Assembly (NCBI RefSeq): GCF_030813355.1
Contig: NZ_JAUSUD010000010.1
Coordinates: forward strand, 1 to 64,000
DNA length: 64,000 bases
DNA from: Metabacillus malikii
GTDB taxonomy: Bacteria > Bacillota > Bacilli > Bacillales > Bacillaceae
Direction of reading: 5' to 3'
Numbering within the stretch: position 1 is the stretch's first letter; each line of letters opens with the position of its first letter. A model generated the notes under the pieces. The model was not told where the DNA came from and made no database searches. It worked only from the letters and a program-made list of their open reading frames with translations. Position numbers and translations under genes: made by a program. This document shows positions 28,616-36,936 of this stretch, piece after piece.

Positions 28616-29932
28616 ATGCTATTGGATCTCTTTTTACAATTGCAAAATGCGAATACACAGTGGGTCTTAATTGGTACGATGTTATTAGGAATAACTAGCG
28701 GTGTTGTAGGGAGTTTCACCTTGCTCAGGAAGCAAAGCTTGATTGGTGATGCGATGGCACATGCTGCCTTACCTGGTGTATGTATCGCGTTTTTACTATA
28801 CGGGTCAAAATCATTGTTATGGTTTTTAATAGGAGCAGCAATAGCAGCATTACTTTCCTCCTTTATTATTCAGTTTATTATTCATCACTCCCGAATTAAG
28901 GAGGATTCAGCGTTAGGAATTATTATCTCCGTATTTTTCGGGTTTGGAATCGTCCTGTTAACGTATATTCAACATAATGGGGCAGGTAGTCAGAGCGGAT
29001 TGGATGACTTTATTTTTGGGCAGGCTGCATCAATGGTTGCGGAAGATGTTCGACTCATCATGATTATTGCAATTGTCTTGCTCGTTGTGACTGCTTTGTT
29101 CTACAAAGAATTTAAATTGCTAACCTTTGACCCGCAATTTGCAAAAGGAATCGGGTTACCATCAAAATTTTTAAATGGATTATTGCTAATGTTAATCGTC
29201 TCATCTGTAGTTATTGGCCTTCAAACTGTAGGTGTAGTGTTGATGGCCGCTATGCTCATTACACCTGCAATAAGTGCAAGATATTGGACGAATAAGCTTA
29301 GCAACATGATAGTAATTTCTGGAGCAATCGGTGGCCTATCCGGTGCATTAGGTACATTGTTGAGTACGATTTCTAATGGTATGGCAACCGGACCACTAAT
29401 CATTGTAGCCTCAACGGTGATGTTTTTAATCTCACTAGTTTTTGCGCCAAAGCGTGGGTTATTCGCTAAAATGTTAAAACAAATATCACTACGGAAAAAG
29501 ACAGCTGTAGACCAAGTATTGCTAAGCTTTTATGACCTTGCTGAGAAGGGGAACATTCAAAGGATTACCGAGGAAGAATTGCAAAGTAAACGAAAAATAT
29601 CGAATAGCCTTTTCAAGTATGCAAAAGAAGTCTTGCAAAAAAAGGGGTATATTCGCAATGTGAATGATACGATGTGGATGCTTACTGATAAAGGGATAGA
29701 AGCAGCTTATCAGCTTGTTTTACAGCAACGCATGTATGAAGTTTATTTAATGTATGAAATGGATTTTGCGGGGTTAGATCTTAAAAGCAAGGCAGATTTA
29801 GAAATTCACATCGTATCAAAAGAAATGGAAGAGAAACTTTTTGCGTTGTTAAAGCTTCATGACCGTACACCATTATTGCTTCCGAAATCAACAAACTTAG
29901 CTAAAGGGAGAAGGATTGTAAATGACCTATGA
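28616..29932 (+). CDS. mntC: Manganese ABC transporter permease MntC with winged-helix tail
   Basis: Membrane permease of the ZnuB/MntC family, about 438 residues. Residues 1-285 form eight or nine membrane helices with the motif GDAMAHAALPGV. The tail (about 290-438) is a DtxR/MntR-like winged-helix region (DLAEKGNIQRITEEEL..., GYIRNVNDTMWMLTDKGIEAAYQ), as in B. subtilis MntC. ATG 28616 has GAAGGGTGA; GTG 28607, which overlaps the mntB stop, is the alternative. Ends 11 bases inside mntD. Confidence 0.92.
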   Translation: MLLDLFLQLQNANTQWVLIGTMLLGITSGVVGSFTLLRKQSLIGDAMAHAALPGVCIAFLLYGSKSLLWFLIGAAIAALLSSFIIQFIIHHSRIKEDSALGIIISVFFGFGIVLLTYIQHNGAGSQSGLDDFIFGQAASMVAEDVRLIMIIAIVLLVVTALFYKEFKLLTFDPQFAKGIGLPSKFLNGLLLMLIVSSVVIGLQTVGVVLMAAMLITPAISARYWTNKLSNMIVISGAIGGLSGALGTLLSTISNGMATGPLIIVASTVMFLISLVFAPKRGLFAKMLKQISLRKKTAVDQVLLSFYDLAEKGNIQRITEEELQSKRKISNSLFKYAKEVLQKKGYIRNVNDTMWMLTDKGIEAAYQLVLQQRMYEVYLMYEMDFAGLDLKSKADLEIHIVSKEMEEKLFALLKLHDRTPLLLPKSTNLAKGRRIVNDL

Positions 29933-30842
29933 TGTATGGATTATAATAACCGGATCCCTCGTTGGTATAACTTGTGCAATGGTTGGTTGCTTCCTCGTCC
30001 TACGAAAGATGGCGATGTTAGCTGATGCGATATCACATACGGTTTTACTAGGGATTGTTGGAGGTTATCTCGTTAGCAGGAGTCTTGAAGGACCTGCTTT
30101 ATTAATAGGAGCGATAATTGTTGGACTATTAACAGCATTTTTTGTACAACTGCTTAGTGGAAAAGGTGTGCAAGCAGATGCTGCTATTGGAGTTGTCTTT
30201 ACATCACTTTTTGCAATTGGTGTAATACTTTTATCAGTATTTGCTGGAAGTATACATTTAGACGTTGATCATGCCTTAATGGGTGAAATAACTTTTATAC
30301 CATGGGATACAGTGATCTTTTATGGCATTGATTTAGGGCCTAAGGCGGTATGGCTGTTATCATTTGTATTTCTAGTCAATCTACTCATCATCATATTTTG
30401 TTATAAGGAGTTTAAAATTAGTTCTTTTGACCCTGAGATGGCTGTTGCAATCGGCATACCTGTCTTATTGTTACATTACGTCCAAATGGGGATGTTATCG
30501 ATAACAACTGTTGCATCATTTGATAGTGTTGGTGCAATATTAGTTGTTGCGATGCTCATTGTTCCTGCATCAACAGCCTATTTATTAACAGACAAATTAT
30601 TATCGATGCTCTTTATAAGTGCTGGAATCGGTGTTATATCAGCTATAAGTGGTTATTATATGGCAACAATTTTTAATGTCTCGATATCAGGTGCAATGGC
30701 AACTTCAACTGGAATTTTTTTTGCCCTCGCCTTTTTATTCTCTCCTAGACATGGATTTATTGCGAAAAAACGTGCACAAATGAAACTAAAAGTTGAAATG
30801 GGGACAGTGTCGTCGAGTAAGTCCCCAGAACAACACATGTAA
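29922..30842 (+). CDS. mntD: Manganese ABC transporter permease MntD
   Basis: Second permease, 306 residues with eight or nine membrane helices, and ADAISHTVLLGIVGGYL as the family motif near residue 32. It overlaps mntC by 11 bases; ATG 29922 follows AAAGGGAGAAGGA. The tail after residue 275 is basic and cytosolic. A hairpin terminator follows. Confidence 0.94.
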   Translation: MTYDVWIIITGSLVGITCAMVGCFLVLRKMAMLADAISHTVLLGIVGGYLVSRSLEGPALLIGAIIVGLLTAFFVQLLSGKGVQADAAIGVVFTSLFAIGVILLSVFAGSIHLDVDHALMGEITFIPWDTVIFYGIDLGPKAVWLLSFVFLVNLLIIIFCYKEFKISSFDPEMAVAIGIPVLLLHYVQMGMLSITTVASFDSVGAILVVAMLIVPASTAYLLTDKLLSMLFISAGIGVISAISGYYMATIFNVSISGAMATSTGIFFALAFLFSPRHGFIAKKRAQMKLKVEMGTVSSSKSPEQHM

Positions 30843-30849
30843 GAAATGT

Positions 30850-30882
30850 GGGGAATGTTCTGAGTGAAGATTTCCCCTTTTC
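30850..30882 (+). terminator. Terminator after mntD
   Basis: GGGGAAT (30850-30856) can pair with ATTTCCCC (30870-30877), followed by TTTTC. The stem is short, so strength is moderate. Confidence 0.6.
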
Positions 30883-30884
30883 GG

Positions 30885-31070
30885 TTATTCTAATAACCCA
30901 TATTCTATAGCACGGTCCGCAACAAGATTGTCTACATCATACGGAAGATCGTCCAAAGAACCGAATTCATAATCCCAAATGTTTGTGAATGAATCAACAT
31001 ATTTAGGAAATGTCTCCTCGCTACAATCTTTTACTTCTTGACGAAAAGAATTGAGTAGACTTTCTTTCAT
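30885..31070 (-). CDS. Small acidic protein, probably iron-regulated
   Basis: 61 residues, rich in Asp and Glu, with aromatic segments YVDSFTNIWDYEFGSLDD and a hydrophobic N-terminal helix (MKESLLNSFRQEV). I do not recognise a family. The ribosome site AAGGGGGAA lies 6 bases before ATG and is strong, so the gene is credible. About 80 bp upstream (31151-31165) is a near-perfect Fur box. It differs from the known Fur-regulated small basic proteins FbpA/B/C, which are not acidic. Converges with mntD. Confidence 0.75.
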   Translation of the reverse strand: MKESLLNSFRQEVKDCSEETFPKYVDSFTNIWDYEFGSLDDLPYDVDNLVADRAIEYGLLE

Positions 31071-31148
31071 TGCAATTCCCCCTTAAGCATTATTCAACAG
31101 CAATAGTTTGTGTAAAAAATTAATAAATATGTAAATAAATTGGTATAA

Positions 31149-31167
31149 ATTGAAAATGATTATCAAT
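31149..31167 (-). promoter_or_regulatory. Fur box
   Basis: On the minus strand TTGATAATCATTTTCAA; its 15-base core matches the 7-1-7 Fur consensus TGATAATNATTATCA at all but one position. It faces the 61-residue gene ending at 30885. The DUF1540 gene lies on the other side but reads in the same direction and ends before it. Confidence 0.7.
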
Positions 31168-31168
31168 A

Positions 31169-31204
31169 CTAAAAAGGAACGAGAAGGGGACAACTTCTCG
31201 TTCC
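31169..31204 (-). terminator. Terminator of the DUF1540 gene
   Basis: GGAACGAGAAG / CTTCTCGTTCC, an 11-bp perfect stem (31176-31186 with 31194-31204), followed on the minus strand by TTTTTAG. It is 14 bases after the DUF1540 stop. Confidence 0.9.
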
Positions 31205-31217
31205 AGTTTAAGCAAGC

Positions 31218-31376
31218 TTAGATGTCAGCAGGCTCAAATGTTTTACAATCCGTTTCCTTGCTACTCTCGGCTTGCTCCCCGCTATGGCTCACAACATAAA
31301 TTGCATCGGCAGAACATTTATTACCCTTCGCCCAATAATGACAATTGCTTACTTCACATAAAACATCCTGTGCCAT
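31218..31376 (-). CDS. DUF1540 small cysteine protein
   Basis: 52 residues starting MAQDVLCEVSNCHYWAKGNKC, with the Cys pattern of DUF1540 (Cys at about 7, 12, 21 and 44), suggesting a bound metal. ATG 31376 is chosen because AAAGGAGGG lies 7 bases upstream; an upstream in-frame ATG would add 25 residues without a site. Common in Firmicutes; function not established. Confidence 0.88.
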   Translation of the reverse strand: MAQDVLCEVSNCHYWAKGNKCSADAIYVVSHSGEQAESSKETDCKTFEPADI

Positions 31377-31650
31377 GAATGTACCCTCCTTTGAAAAATG
31401 AGATACATCCTTAGTCATTCCTCTGTAGTTAGGATTCATTCCTTGTAACATATGGCATATCAGTTATGTGGGATATTCCTTTAAATTAGCAAATGAAACT
31501 CATGTCGTGTCGTGAAAGAATTCCTTATTTCGATTGAAAATATATTCTTTACATATCTGGGGAAAACGTGTGAAATGGGAGCTTGGCCACATACTAAAAA
31601 GTGGGGAATTGAAAGCAAATACCATATTAAAAACAAATATAAAATGAAGA

Positions 31651-31680
31651 AGGATGAGCACAATTCTAGGCTCATCCTTT
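31651..31680 (-). terminator. Terminator of the zinc-binding lipoprotein gene
   Basis: AGGATGAGC / GCTCATCCT (31652-31660 with 31672-31680) with TTCTTCATTT after it on the minus strand, 5 bases past the stop codon. Confidence 0.85.
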
Positions 31681-31685
31681 CACTG

Positions 31686-32786
31686 TTATTTTGATAAGGC
31701 TTTTCTTAATGTATCAAGGTTTTTCTCCATAATACTAAAGTAATCTTCATTGTTTTTCCGGTCTTCATCAGTAATTGTTTCAAGATTACTTAATGTAAGT
31801 GCCTCTGCTTTTAGTTCAGATTGAACAATGTCAGCAATATTGCTCGTAACATTTGTTTCAAAAATTACATATTTTAAATCATGCTCTTTTGCTGTTTCAA
31901 TGATTGTTTTTAATTCTTTTTGTGACGGTTCTTCTGTTGGTGAAAGTCCTAGAACACTTATTTGTTTAATTCCATATCTTTGCTGCCAATATCCATATGC
32001 TGCATGTGAGACGAGAATTTCTTTCTTATCTGCCTCATTTACAAGAGTTGAGAATGATTTATCTAAAGCTTCTAATTGTGATTTTAGATTTTGGAAGTTT
32101 TCTTCAAAGGCATCTTTTTGTTCTGGTTGTAATTCAACGAGAGCATTTTTTATATTTTCAGCTAAAGTCATTGACAAAACCGGGTCTATCCAAACGTGTG
32201 GGTCTTCATCACCGTGATGATGATGTGCTTCTTCACTGTGCTCAGCTTCATGGTCGTGGTCGGACTCTTCACTGTGTTCAGCTTCATGGTCGTGGTCGGA
32301 CTCTTCACTGTGTTCAGCTTCATGGTCGTCGTGAGTTGCTTCTTCACTGTGTTCAGCTTCATGGTCGTCGTGAGTTGCTTCTTCAGAATGGTCTTCTAGT
32401 GAGGCTAACTCAATGCCCTCCCCAGCGTTAATAAATGCTACATCTTCCTTTTTTAATGCTTCTTCAATTTTTCCAGTAAAGCTTTCAATTCCTACCCCTG
32501 AATAGATGAAACCGTCTGAGTTTGCAATATCAACCATCATTTTCGTTGTAGGTTCATATGTATGAGCATCAGCCCCTGAGGGTAAAATACTTTCAACGTT
32601 TACGTATTCTCCACCAATTTTTTTTGCAAAATCCTCTAAAGGATAAATCGTCGTATAGATTTTTAACTTCCCATCACTTACGTTTTCTTTCTTAGAAGGT
32701 GTAGAAGCGGAGTTCTCTCCATTACATGCAGATAATATAAATAAAAGTGAAATCATCAAACTAACAATATATAGGTTTTTTTTCAT
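31686..32786 (-). CDS. adcA: Zinc ABC transporter substrate-binding lipoprotein, ZnuA/AdcA type
   Basis: 366 residues, extracellular metal-binding lipoprotein. Signal peptide with lipobox LSAC (Cys about 21). The metal site includes ADAHTYEP (His about 75), DPHVWIDP (about 200) and ILVSHAAYGYW (about 260). Between the first two sites lies a His-rich loop (about 130-195) built of HSEEATHDDHEAE twice, HSEESDHDHEAE twice and HSEEAHHHHGDE, typical of zinc rather than manganese binders. No permease or ATPase gene is adjacent, so partners are elsewhere. Start ATG 32786 follows GGAAAGGAAGAG. Zur-like boxes lie upstream. Confidence 0.92.
   Translation of the reverse strand: MKKNLYIVSLMISLLFILSACNGENSASTPSKKENVSDGKLKIYTTIYPLEDFAKKIGGEYVNVESILPSGADAHTYEPTTKMMVDIANSDGFIYSGVGIESFTGKIEEALKKEDVAFINAGEGIELASLEDHSEEATHDDHEAEHSEEATHDDHEAEHSEESDHDHEAEHSEESDHDHEAEHSEEAHHHHGDEDPHVWIDPVLSMTLAENIKNALVELQPEQKDAFEENFQNLKSQLEALDKSFSTLVNEADKKEILVSHAAYGYWQQRYGIKQISVLGLSPTEEPSQKELKTIIETAKEHDLKYVIFETNVTSNIADIVQSELKAEALTLSNLETITDEDRKNNEDYFSIMEKNLDTLRKALSK
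32220..32400 (-). repeat. In-frame His-loop tandem repeats in adcA
   Basis: Two near-identical 36-bp units (12 residues HSEESDHDHEAE) and two 39-bp units (13 residues HSEEATHDDHEAE) lie in tandem, all in frame. Unit number is likely to vary between strains by slippage without breaking the gene. Confidence 0.9.
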
Positions 32787-32809
32787 CGTCTCTTCCTTTC
32801 CTTTATGTA

Positions 32810-32953
32810 AATCAGTATGATTACGATTAAGCCTAATTTATTATATCTTAATCATTACGATTTGAGAACATGTTTTTTGTAAATCCTTACGTATAAGTAT
32901 GACCATTGTTTCAGAAAAATAGTTAGAGAATAAACAGTAATAATTACGATTTG
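32810..32953. promoter_or_regulatory. Zur-like boxes between adcA and ytiB
   Basis: Three sites resemble the Zur consensus AAATCGTAATNATTACGATTT. ATCTTAATCATTACGATTT at 32845-32863 is the best. GATTACGATTAA lies at 32819-32830 with a weaker left half. AAACAGTAATAATTACGATT at 32932-32951 is nearest the carbonic anhydrase gene. The first two face adcA, the third lies about 80 bp before ytiB. Confidence 0.65.
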
Positions 32954-33030
32954 TATTTTAACTTAATTCTAGTGAAGATTCAAGAGATATGATATATTAA
33001 TAGAAAATTAAAAAAGATAGGGTGACATCT

Positions 33031-33594
33031 ATGAAAATTATGGAAGAAATTTTAGTACATAACGAAAAGTTTGTAGCGGAAAAGGAATTTGTTAAATTTG
33101 AAACGTCTAAATTCCCTGAAAAGAAACTTGTAATTCTATCTTGCATGGACACACGTTTAGTAGAATTATTACCTAGTGCAATGAACTTACGTAATGGTGA
33201 TGTGAAAATTGTGAAAAGTGCTGGAGCAATTGTAGCACATCCATTCGGTAGCATAATGAGAAGTATACTAGTTGCGGTTTATGAGCTTCAGGCAGATGAA
33301 ATTTGTGTTGTTGGACATCATGATTGCGGGATGAGCAAATTAAAGGCTGATGCATTTCTTGAAAAGGCAAAACAACGTGGCATTACCGAGGAAAAGCTTG
33401 ATACGCTAAGATATTCTGGTGTTGATTTGGATCAATGGTTAAAAGGCTTCGATAGTGTAGAAGACAGTGTTCGAGATAGTGTAGATACAATTAAAAATCA
33501 TCCATTATTAGCAGAGGGTGTGCCGGTACATGGGCTTGTAATAGACCCTGCAACAGGTAAATTAGATGTTGTTGTAAACGGGTATGAAAAGTAA
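33031..33594 (+). CDS. ytiB: Beta-class carbonic anhydrase YtiB
   Basis: Zinc enzyme hydrating CO2 to bicarbonate. 187 residues, close to B. subtilis YtiB. Zinc ligands: Cys in LSCMDTRLVELLP (about 37), His and Cys in VVGHHDCGMSK (about 95 and 98). NLRNGDVKIVKSAGA is the core loop. ATG 33031 follows AGGGTGA; an in-frame GTG at 33022 is less suitable. A Zur-like box upstream would link the zinc enzyme to zinc supply (inference). Confidence 0.95.
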   Translation: MKIMEEILVHNEKFVAEKEFVKFETSKFPEKKLVILSCMDTRLVELLPSAMNLRNGDVKIVKSAGAIVAHPFGSIMRSILVAVYELQADEICVVGHHDCGMSKLKADAFLEKAKQRGITEEKLDTLRYSGVDLDQWLKGFDSVEDSVRDSVDTIKNHPLLAEGVPVHGLVIDPATGKLDVVVNGYEK

Positions 33595-33603
33595 ACAGGC
33601 ATT

Positions 33604-33648
33604 GGCAGTACGTTACTTTTAGTGAACGTTACTGCCTTTTTCTTTTTT
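33604..33648. terminator. Bidirectional terminator between ytiB and yidD
   Basis: GGCAGTA-CGTTAC and GTGAACG-TTACTGCC form a stem with small mismatches around loop TTTTA, followed by TTTTTCTTTTTTTT on the plus strand; the yidD stop codon lies within this region. Confidence 0.8.
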
Positions 33649-33858
33649 TTCCGGAACAGGATCAAAGCCACCAGGATGAAAAGGATGACATTTTAATATT
33701 CGTATAACCGTTAAATAAGTCCCTTTAAAAACACCGAAACGCTGATACGCTTCAAGACCATAATGAGAGCATGTCGGATAAAAACGACACGATGGAGGGG
33801 TAAGTGGAGAAATAAACTTCTGATAGAAGCGGATGATACCGATAAACATTTTTTTCAT
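33619..33858 (-). CDS. yidD: Membrane protein insertion efficiency factor YidD
   Basis: 79 residues, UPF0161 family, thought to assist YidC-dependent insertion at the inner membrane face. It contains [33 protein letters not shown] and [16 protein letters not shown], nearly the entire family signature with its three conserved Cys. ATG 33858 has AGGAGGTG at 10 bases. Known as ytjA in B. subtilis. Confidence 0.95.
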   Translation of the reverse strand: MKKMFIGIIRFYQKFISPLTPPSCRFYPTCSHYGLEAYQRFGVFKGTYLTVIRILKCHPFHPGGFDPVPEKKEKGSNVH

Positions 33859-34134
33859 TTGTGTAAGGCACCTCCTATTTTTCGTTTATTTCACTAGTAT
33901 ACTTTATTCTGAATCGTGAGTGAAACGAATCATGCTTAAGATAGGAGTTAGGACACTAGAAATGTGAATATTTTTAGAATGAGCTGTTGGAAATGTTTTA
34001 CCTTCGATGGTGCATACTTATATCAATAGTTTATAAGCAAATCTTTCGGTATTATAGTAGATTCGTTTTGGAAAATCGCAAAAATAGATAGTTCGACCCC
34101 GATTAGTAGATTCATAAACAGATAGCAAATTGTA

Positions 34135-34143
34135 TGGTACAAT
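34135..34143 (+). promoter_or_regulatory. Extended -10 promoter of luxS
   Basis: TGGTACAAT is an extended -10 element (TGn plus TACAAT) about 35 bp before the luxS start; no good -35 is seen. The rest of 33860-34130 is AT-rich without genes. Confidence 0.5.
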
Positions 34144-34177
34144 GATACATGACAATTTATCATTAGGAGTGATAGAA

Positions 34178-34651
34178 ATGCCTTCAGTTGAAAGCTTTGA
34201 ATTAGATCATAATGCAGTTAAAGCTCCATATGTACGTCATTGTGGAGTTCATAAAGTTGGTAGTGACGGTGAAGTAAATAAATTCGACATCCGTTTTTGC
34301 CAGCCTAATAAACAAGCAATGAAGCCAGATACAATTCATACGTTAGAGCATTTATTAGCGTTTAATATTCGTGAACATGCAGAAAAATATGACCACTTTG
34401 ATATTATCGATATTTCACCTATGGGCTGCCAAACAGGCTACTATTTAGTCGTTAGCGGCAAACCAGAAGTAACAGAAATTATTGATTTATTAGAAGATAC
34501 ACTTAAATCAGCTGTTGAAGTAACAGAAATCCCAGCAGCTAATGAGACACAATGTGGACAAGCAAAACTTCATGACTTAGATGGAGCAAAGCGATTAATG
34601 CGCTTCTGGCTTGAACAGGATAAAGCCGAATTAGCAAAAGTATTTGGCTAA
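34178..34651 (+). CDS. luxS: S-ribosylhomocysteine lyase LuxS
   Basis: Cleaves S-ribosylhomocysteine to homocysteine and DPD, the AI-2 precursor. 157 residues. The metal ligands are in HTLEHLLAF (His54 and His58) and [11 protein letters not shown] (Cys about 126); [13 protein letters not shown] carries the second conserved Cys. ATG 34178 has TAGGAGTGATAGAA; an upstream in-frame ATG (34130) lies ahead of the promoter. Functionally linked to metK in the same window. Confidence 0.97.
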   Translation: MPSVESFELDHNAVKAPYVRHCGVHKVGSDGEVNKFDIRFCQPNKQAMKPDTIHTLEHLLAFNIREHAEKYDHFDIIDISPMGCQTGYYLVVSGKPEVTEIIDLLEDTLKSAVEVTEIPAANETQCGQAKLHDLDGAKRLMRFWLEQDKAELAKVFG

Positions 34652-34665
34652 TAATAGGTGCGAAG

Positions 34666-34698
34666 AAAAGGGCAGAATGAACGTTCTCGCCCTTTTTT
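34666..34698 (+). terminator. Terminator of luxS
   Basis: AAAAGGGC and GCCCTTTTTT with an inner AGAA/TTCT pairing, 15 bases after the luxS stop. Confidence 0.9.
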
Positions 34699-34717
34699 GT
34701 TAGGGAAAAGTTCGCTT

Positions 34718-34834
34718 CTATTTTTCTAGAAGAGAAATATCTTCATCAAGCTTTTGGTTTAACAAATGTGAAATTTGTTTTCCGTCTATTAAAACGGAAA
34801 GTATAGTGATGAGTATATTGATTAGGTGTTTCAT
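34718..34834 (-). CDS. Small hydrophobic protein (38 residues)
   Basis: A short ORF with a very strong ribosome site, AAAGGAGGT 9 bases before ATG. It reads MKHLINILITILSVLIDGKQ followed by ISHLLNQKLDEDISLLEK: an N-terminal hydrophobic or amphipathic helix and a polar acidic tail. No family is recognised. Convergent with luxS. It could be a small membrane peptide; expression is not proven. Confidence 0.6.
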   Translation of the reverse strand: MKHLINILITILSVLIDGKQISHLLNQKLDEDISLLEK

Positions 34835-34989
34835 TGTGCAGCTACCTCCTTTATTCTCCGTATGATTCCTTATTATAGGGGAGAGTCGATTTCTGCGGAA
34901 TTGAGTTATCTTACAGTTAGCTTACAAAATTGTAAGGAAATGATTGTACATACTTTTGTGATGGAATAGGTTTGTATTGTTTGCGGTCT

Positions 34990-35530
34990 ATTTGGAATTT
35001 GCTTGATGAAGACCAAAATGGTAAGAGTTAAGGAAGGAAATGTCCTTCATCCGTTTGATGAAGACCAAAATAGTAAGAGAGAAGGAAGAAAATGTCCTTC
35101 ATCCGCCTGATGAAGACCAAAATAGTAAGAGAGAAAGTCAGAAGTGTCTTTCATCGGCTTGATGAAGACCAAAATGATAAGAGAGAAGGAAGAAAATGTC
35201 CTTCATCCGTTTGATGAAGGACAAAAAAGTAAGAGAGAAGGAAGAAAATGTCCTTCATCCTTTTGATGAAGGACAAAAAAGTAAGAGAGAGGGAAGAAAA
35301 TGTCCTTCATCCGTTTGATGAAGGACAAAAAAGTAAGAGAGAGGGAAGAAAATGTTCTTCATCCGCCTGATGAAGACCAAAATAGTAAGAGAGAGGGAAG
35401 AAAATGTCCTTCATCCGCCTGATGAAGACCAAAATAGAAAGAGAGAAAGTCAGAAGTGTCCTTCATCGGCTTGATGAAGACCAAAATGATAAGAGAGAAG
35501 GAAGAAAATGTCCTTCATCCGCGATGAAAC
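34990..35530 (+). repeat. 52-bp tandem repeat array 3 (about 10 units)
   Basis: TGTCCTTCATC starts at 35041, 35093, 35145 (TGTCTTTCATC), 35197, 35249, 35301, 35353 (TGTTCTTCATC), 35405, 35457 and 35509, exactly 52 bp apart. The core is as in array 1, but the linker half is AGTAAGAGAGAAGGAAGAAA type. Units near 35215-35330 have GATGAAGGACA in the right arm, making a perfect palindrome with TGTCCTTCATC. Confidence 0.95.
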
Positions 35531-35640
35531 CGAAATGAAAATCCACCAGAAACCCGCTTCATCCCGTCGATGAAACCGAAATCAATGAAAAATACCGATA
35601 GAAACCCGCTTCATCTCCTAATGGAACCGAATTTGATCAA
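35522..35640 (+). repeat. Diverged repeat tail: GAAACCCGCTTCATC family
   Basis: Directly after array 3 come two to three units of a related design: CGCTTCATC - few nt - GATGAAACCGAAAT with spacing 47 and 51 bp. The layout (CTTCATC, gap, GATGAA, then CCGAAAT) parallels the main core with other flanks. Confidence 0.7.
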
Positions 35641-35913
35641 AGAATCCACCCAACTCATGCCCCACATCATCCTCTAGATAAACCGACAAATATATCAGCA
35701 TCATCAGTCCAGATGCATACGTTCTAAGACTTCCAATCCCAATACTAGTAACTGCTACTTATTTCTTCTCTTGATTCAAATAGATAGACTCAATAGAATC
35801 TACCTATATTAACTACCACAACCCGAATTCATTACATTAATAGTTTTAGTCATAATTTCTTTCTTACTCTACTATACTTTACTATCTAGTAAATTTTGAT
35901 AGGAGATTTGCAT
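35641..35913. other. Intergenic region before the permease pair
   Basis: AT-rich, no ORF with a ribosome site. No clear Zur or other operator could be identified, although relatives of the downstream genes are zinc-regulated in B. subtilis. Confidence 0.5.
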
Positions 35914-36924
35914 ATGAATCGATTGGTTCTCCCTTTTGTTCGTGAGACGATAGCTTTTTTGTTGCTGGCTTTGTTTTTTTACTTGTTTTTATTTGTGGAT
36001 TTTCATGAGCTGAGCTTTGATGTTCCGTCTGGGATTTTAATGGTCAATACGATGTTCTTAAGTATATTGCTTGAAGCGATTCCGTTTATATTATTAGGTG
36101 TGTTTGTTTCGGCGCTTATCCAAACCTTTGTGTCTGAGGATTTTATTAAACGGGTGTTACCAAAGAATGCGGTTTTTGCGTTGTTACCAGCTGCATTATT
36201 AGGAGCGGTTTTTCCGATATGTGAATGTGCAATCGTTCCGATCGTTAGACGATTAATCAAAAAGGGGATGCCATTGCATTTAGGTGTTGTATTTCTCGTT
36301 GGGGCACCTATTTTAAATCCGGTAGTGTTTGCTTCAACATATTATGCATTCGGTTCTAATCTAGAAATCGTCTATACAAGAATGGGACTTGCCTTCGTTT
36401 TATCAATTGTTGTTGGGTTCATCATTTACCTTATCTTTAAAAATAAGGGACAATTGAAAGTGAGTAAGGAAACATTTGCTGGCGAAATTGTCGTGAAAGA
36501 AGAGGGGTCAAGGAAACAGAGTAAGTTTAAAGCAACGTTGTTCCATGCAAGTGACGAGTTTTTTGAAATGGGTAAATTTCTTATTTTTGGTGCGTTTATT
36601 GCGAGTCTATTTCAAACATTTTTAGATAGAAGCTTTCTAACGGAAATTGGTATGAGCGAGTGGTTATCACCAGCGATAATGATGGGGTTTGGTTATATTT
36701 TGTCTTTATGTTCTGAAGCGGATGCGTTTGTGGCAGCATCATTTGGTGGAACATTTTCAACAGGCTCATTAGTTGCATTTTTAGTTTATGGGCCGATGCT
36801 TGACTTGAAAAATACAATTATGCTATTTGCATTTTTCCGAGCGAAGTTTGTAGCTGTCTTTATGGTAGTCGTGACGATAGTTGTTTACCTTTCAATCATT
36901 GTTTGTCAACAGCTTTTCCTTTAG
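35914..36924 (+). CDS. ycgR: UPF0718 family permease (YcgR-like)
   Basis: 336-residue membrane protein with eight predicted helices in two halves. Each half has a Pro/Glu-rich motif: LLEAIPFILLGVF...GAVFPICECAIVPIVRRLIKKG and FGYILSLCSEADAFVAASF. The two Cys-containing motifs CECA and CSEAD suggest metal or thiol chemistry. ATG 35914 has TAGGAGATTTG. Paired with YcgQ-like UPF0703 next door, as ycgRQ of B. subtilis (Zur regulon). Substrate unknown. Confidence 0.88.
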   Translation: MNRLVLPFVRETIAFLLLALFFYLFLFVDFHELSFDVPSGILMVNTMFLSILLEAIPFILLGVFVSALIQTFVSEDFIKRVLPKNAVFALLPAALLGAVFPICECAIVPIVRRLIKKGMPLHLGVVFLVGAPILNPVVFASTYYAFGSNLEIVYTRMGLAFVLSIVVGFIIYLIFKNKGQLKVSKETFAGEIVVKEEGSRKQSKFKATLFHASDEFFEMGKFLIFGAFIASLFQTFLDRSFLTEIGMSEWLSPAIMMGFGYILSLCSEADAFVAASFGGTFSTGSLVAFLVYGPMLDLKNTIMLFAFFRAKFVAVFMVVVTIVVYLSIIVCQQLFL

Positions 36925-36936
36925 GAGGGATCAAAA

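Noticed and set aside
32196-32431. ORFs opposite the adcA His repeat
   Set aside because: Low-complexity translation of the antisense of the His/Glu repeats, without ribosome site.
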